Source: Filomicrobium sp.
Lineage (GTDB): Bacteria > Pseudomonadota > Alphaproteobacteria > Rhizobiales > Hyphomicrobiaceae
NCBI GenBank assembly: GCA_021775655.1
Contig: JAJFHK010000400.1
Span: 1 to 6,606, forward strand
Reading direction: 5' to 3'
DNA: 6,606 bases
In this document: positions 5,675-6,606 of the stretch, one piece after another
How the letters are laid out: every line of letters begins with the position of its first letter
Numbering within the stretch: position 1 is the first letter of the stretch
Translations under genes and position numbers: made by a program
The notes under the pieces: model-generated
The model's database searches: none
What the model was told of the DNA's origin: nothing
The model's input: the letters and a program-made list of their open reading frames with translations, nothing else

Positions 5675-6193
5675 ACCAGCTGGAAATTCACGAGACCGGG
5701 CCGGCGCGAATGTGTCGGCCCGTATCCGGTCCCGCAGCGCTCAAGAGGGCTCTAGCTGCAGGATCGGGGCGGAGCCGTTTTGCCTGATGCGGACTGAAAA
5801 TTGGGCCTTTACGGATCGAATTTGCCCGCCAATTGGCGTCGCAAGGAAATCCGGAACGGTTACGCTGAAGTGCGGGGGGACGAAGGGCGGAGCCTTTGCG
5901 GGCACTGTCCTTCGGCCCGCCTCACAGCCCCAAATTTCTGGCTAACAAGCCGAATAACTCCGGTGACTTAGGCAACGCTCCTCAGGTCTTACACGCAACG
6001 TACTTGAAAATAGCGGTCCGATCGGTTCAATTGGCGCTCCGCTCGAATCGACTGCACTGGCGAATCGCCGACAACTCACCCTCTAAGAGCGATCTCGGCC
6101 CTGCAATATCGATTGTTGATCGATGAGACTGGGCTGGCATCGGTCGATTTCGAAACATGCGACAATGACCAAGGACTTCGGCGAGGACCGACT
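5675..6193. other. dnaA-dnaN spacer without a convincing gene
   Basis: A 519-bp gap whose short open frames look like chance. A hairpin follows dnaA: GGGCCG (5698-5703) with CGGCCC (5716-5721), optionally extended by GACC/GGTC (5694-5697 with 5728-5731). It has no T-run, so it is not a standard terminator. CGCCAATTGGCG (5827-5838) is a 12-bp perfect palindrome. TCTTACACG (5987-5995) is a weak DnaA-box relative, differing by one base from the minus-strand 9-mer at 3327-3335. TTGAAA-N17-TCAATT (6004-6032) is a weak promoter candidate. ATCGAT occurs twice (6108-6113, 6119-6124) about 70-85 bp before dnaN. Whether dnaN is co-transcribed with dnaA cannot be settled from the sequence. Confidence 0.65.
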
Positions 6194-6606
6194 ATGCGGC
6201 TAGTTATCGAACGTGGGGAACTGCTGCGTGCACTGGGACATGTCACCAGTGTTGTCGAGCGCCGGACAACAATCCCGATACTCTCGAACGTCCTGTTGAA
6301 GGCGTCAGACGCCGTGTTGGCATTCAAGGCGACCGATCTCGAACGCGAAGTAATCGAGGAAGCGCCGGCATCTGTTGAGCAGACAGGATCCCTCACGGTT
6401 CCAGCCCACCTCCTGCACGATATCGTCAGGAAGCTGCCGGAGGGGGCACAGGTTCAGCTTGTTCGCGACAGCGAGAATGAGCGGCTCACTTTATCGGCGG
6501 GCTCATCGAGGTTTGCCCTGCAGACACTTCCCTCCGAGGACTTCCCCGATATCGCTATCGGCGAATTGCCTCATAAGTTCGCCATCAGCGCCGGCGATCT
6601 GAAACG
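6194..6606 (+). CDS. dnaN: DNA polymerase III beta subunit (sliding clamp), 3'-truncated
   Basis: First 137 codons of the ring-shaped clamp that tethers DNA polymerase III to DNA; with Hda it also promotes ATP hydrolysis by DnaA in many bacteria. The N-terminus MRLVIERGELLRALGHV corresponds to E. coli MKFTVEREHLLKPLQQV. It is followed by the family motifs IPILSNVLL (E. coli LPILGNLLL), the ATDLE segment (GTDLE), TVPA, KLPEG and SRFALQTLPSEDFP (SRFSLSTLPAADFP). This covers domain 1 and the start of domain 2 of three; the rest lies beyond the window. GAGGA (6183-6187) lies six bases before the ATG and fixes the start. The order dnaA-dnaN on the same strand is conserved across bacteria. Nothing in the visible part looks damaged. 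Confidence 0.98.
   Translation, partial: MRLVIERGELLRALGHVTSVVERRTTIPILSNVLLKASDAVLAFKATDLEREVIEEAPASVEQTGSLTVPAHLLHDIVRKLPEGAQVQLVRDSENERLTLSAGSSRFALQTLPSEDFPDIAIGELPHKFAISAGDLK

Noticed and set aside
5712..6126. Short open frames in the dnaA-dnaN spacer (5712-5945, 5896-6126)
   Set aside because: They overlap each other, have no clear ribosome-binding sites and show no recognisable protein features.

Overview
The window looks like the dnaA neighbourhood of an alphaproteobacterial chromosome, most likely Hyphomicrobiales (Rhizobiales). The order enoyl-CoA hydratase, rpsT, dnaA, dnaN is common in that order, and the DnaA sequence has an alphaproteobacterial look. A Hyphomicrobiaceae-like source is a guess from the flanking membrane proteins. 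Sampled coding lines are about 57-63% GC, against about 40-50% in sampled lines of the long gap upstream of dnaA.

Layout. Positions 1-453 (+) hold the C-terminal part of an enoyl-CoA hydratase. It converges, 22 bp away, on two minus-strand genes (476-1096 and 1217-1831) for six-helix membrane proteins of unknown function that are clearly paralogous. A strong minus-strand terminator lies between them. A 384-bp divergent gap follows, with a good sigma70-type promoter (2041-2069) and a structured leader for rpsT (2216-2488, ribosomal protein S20), which ends in a strong terminator (2535-2571). Then come about 1.5 kb with no convincing gene but with palindromes, DnaA-box-like 9-mers, an AT-rich patch and a run of hairpins, leading into dnaA (4082-5674). 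A 519-bp gap without a convincing gene separates dnaA from dnaN (6194 to the window end, 3' truncated).

How the genes work together. DnaA (initiator) and DnaN (sliding clamp) are the replication core; in many bacteria the clamp with Hda also switches DnaA off. S20 is a primary-binding 30S protein. The hydratase (beta-oxidation or related acyl-CoA metabolism) and the membrane pair have no evident link to replication.

No mobile element, CRISPR array, rRNA or tRNA was seen. No wholly new multi-gene system is evident. The points most worth a second look are a 9-bp long-range stem in the rpsT leader that includes the ribosome-binding site, the terminator-separated membrane paralogues, residue changes at ATP-contacting motifs of DnaA, and the palindrome-rich gap between rpsT and dnaA.
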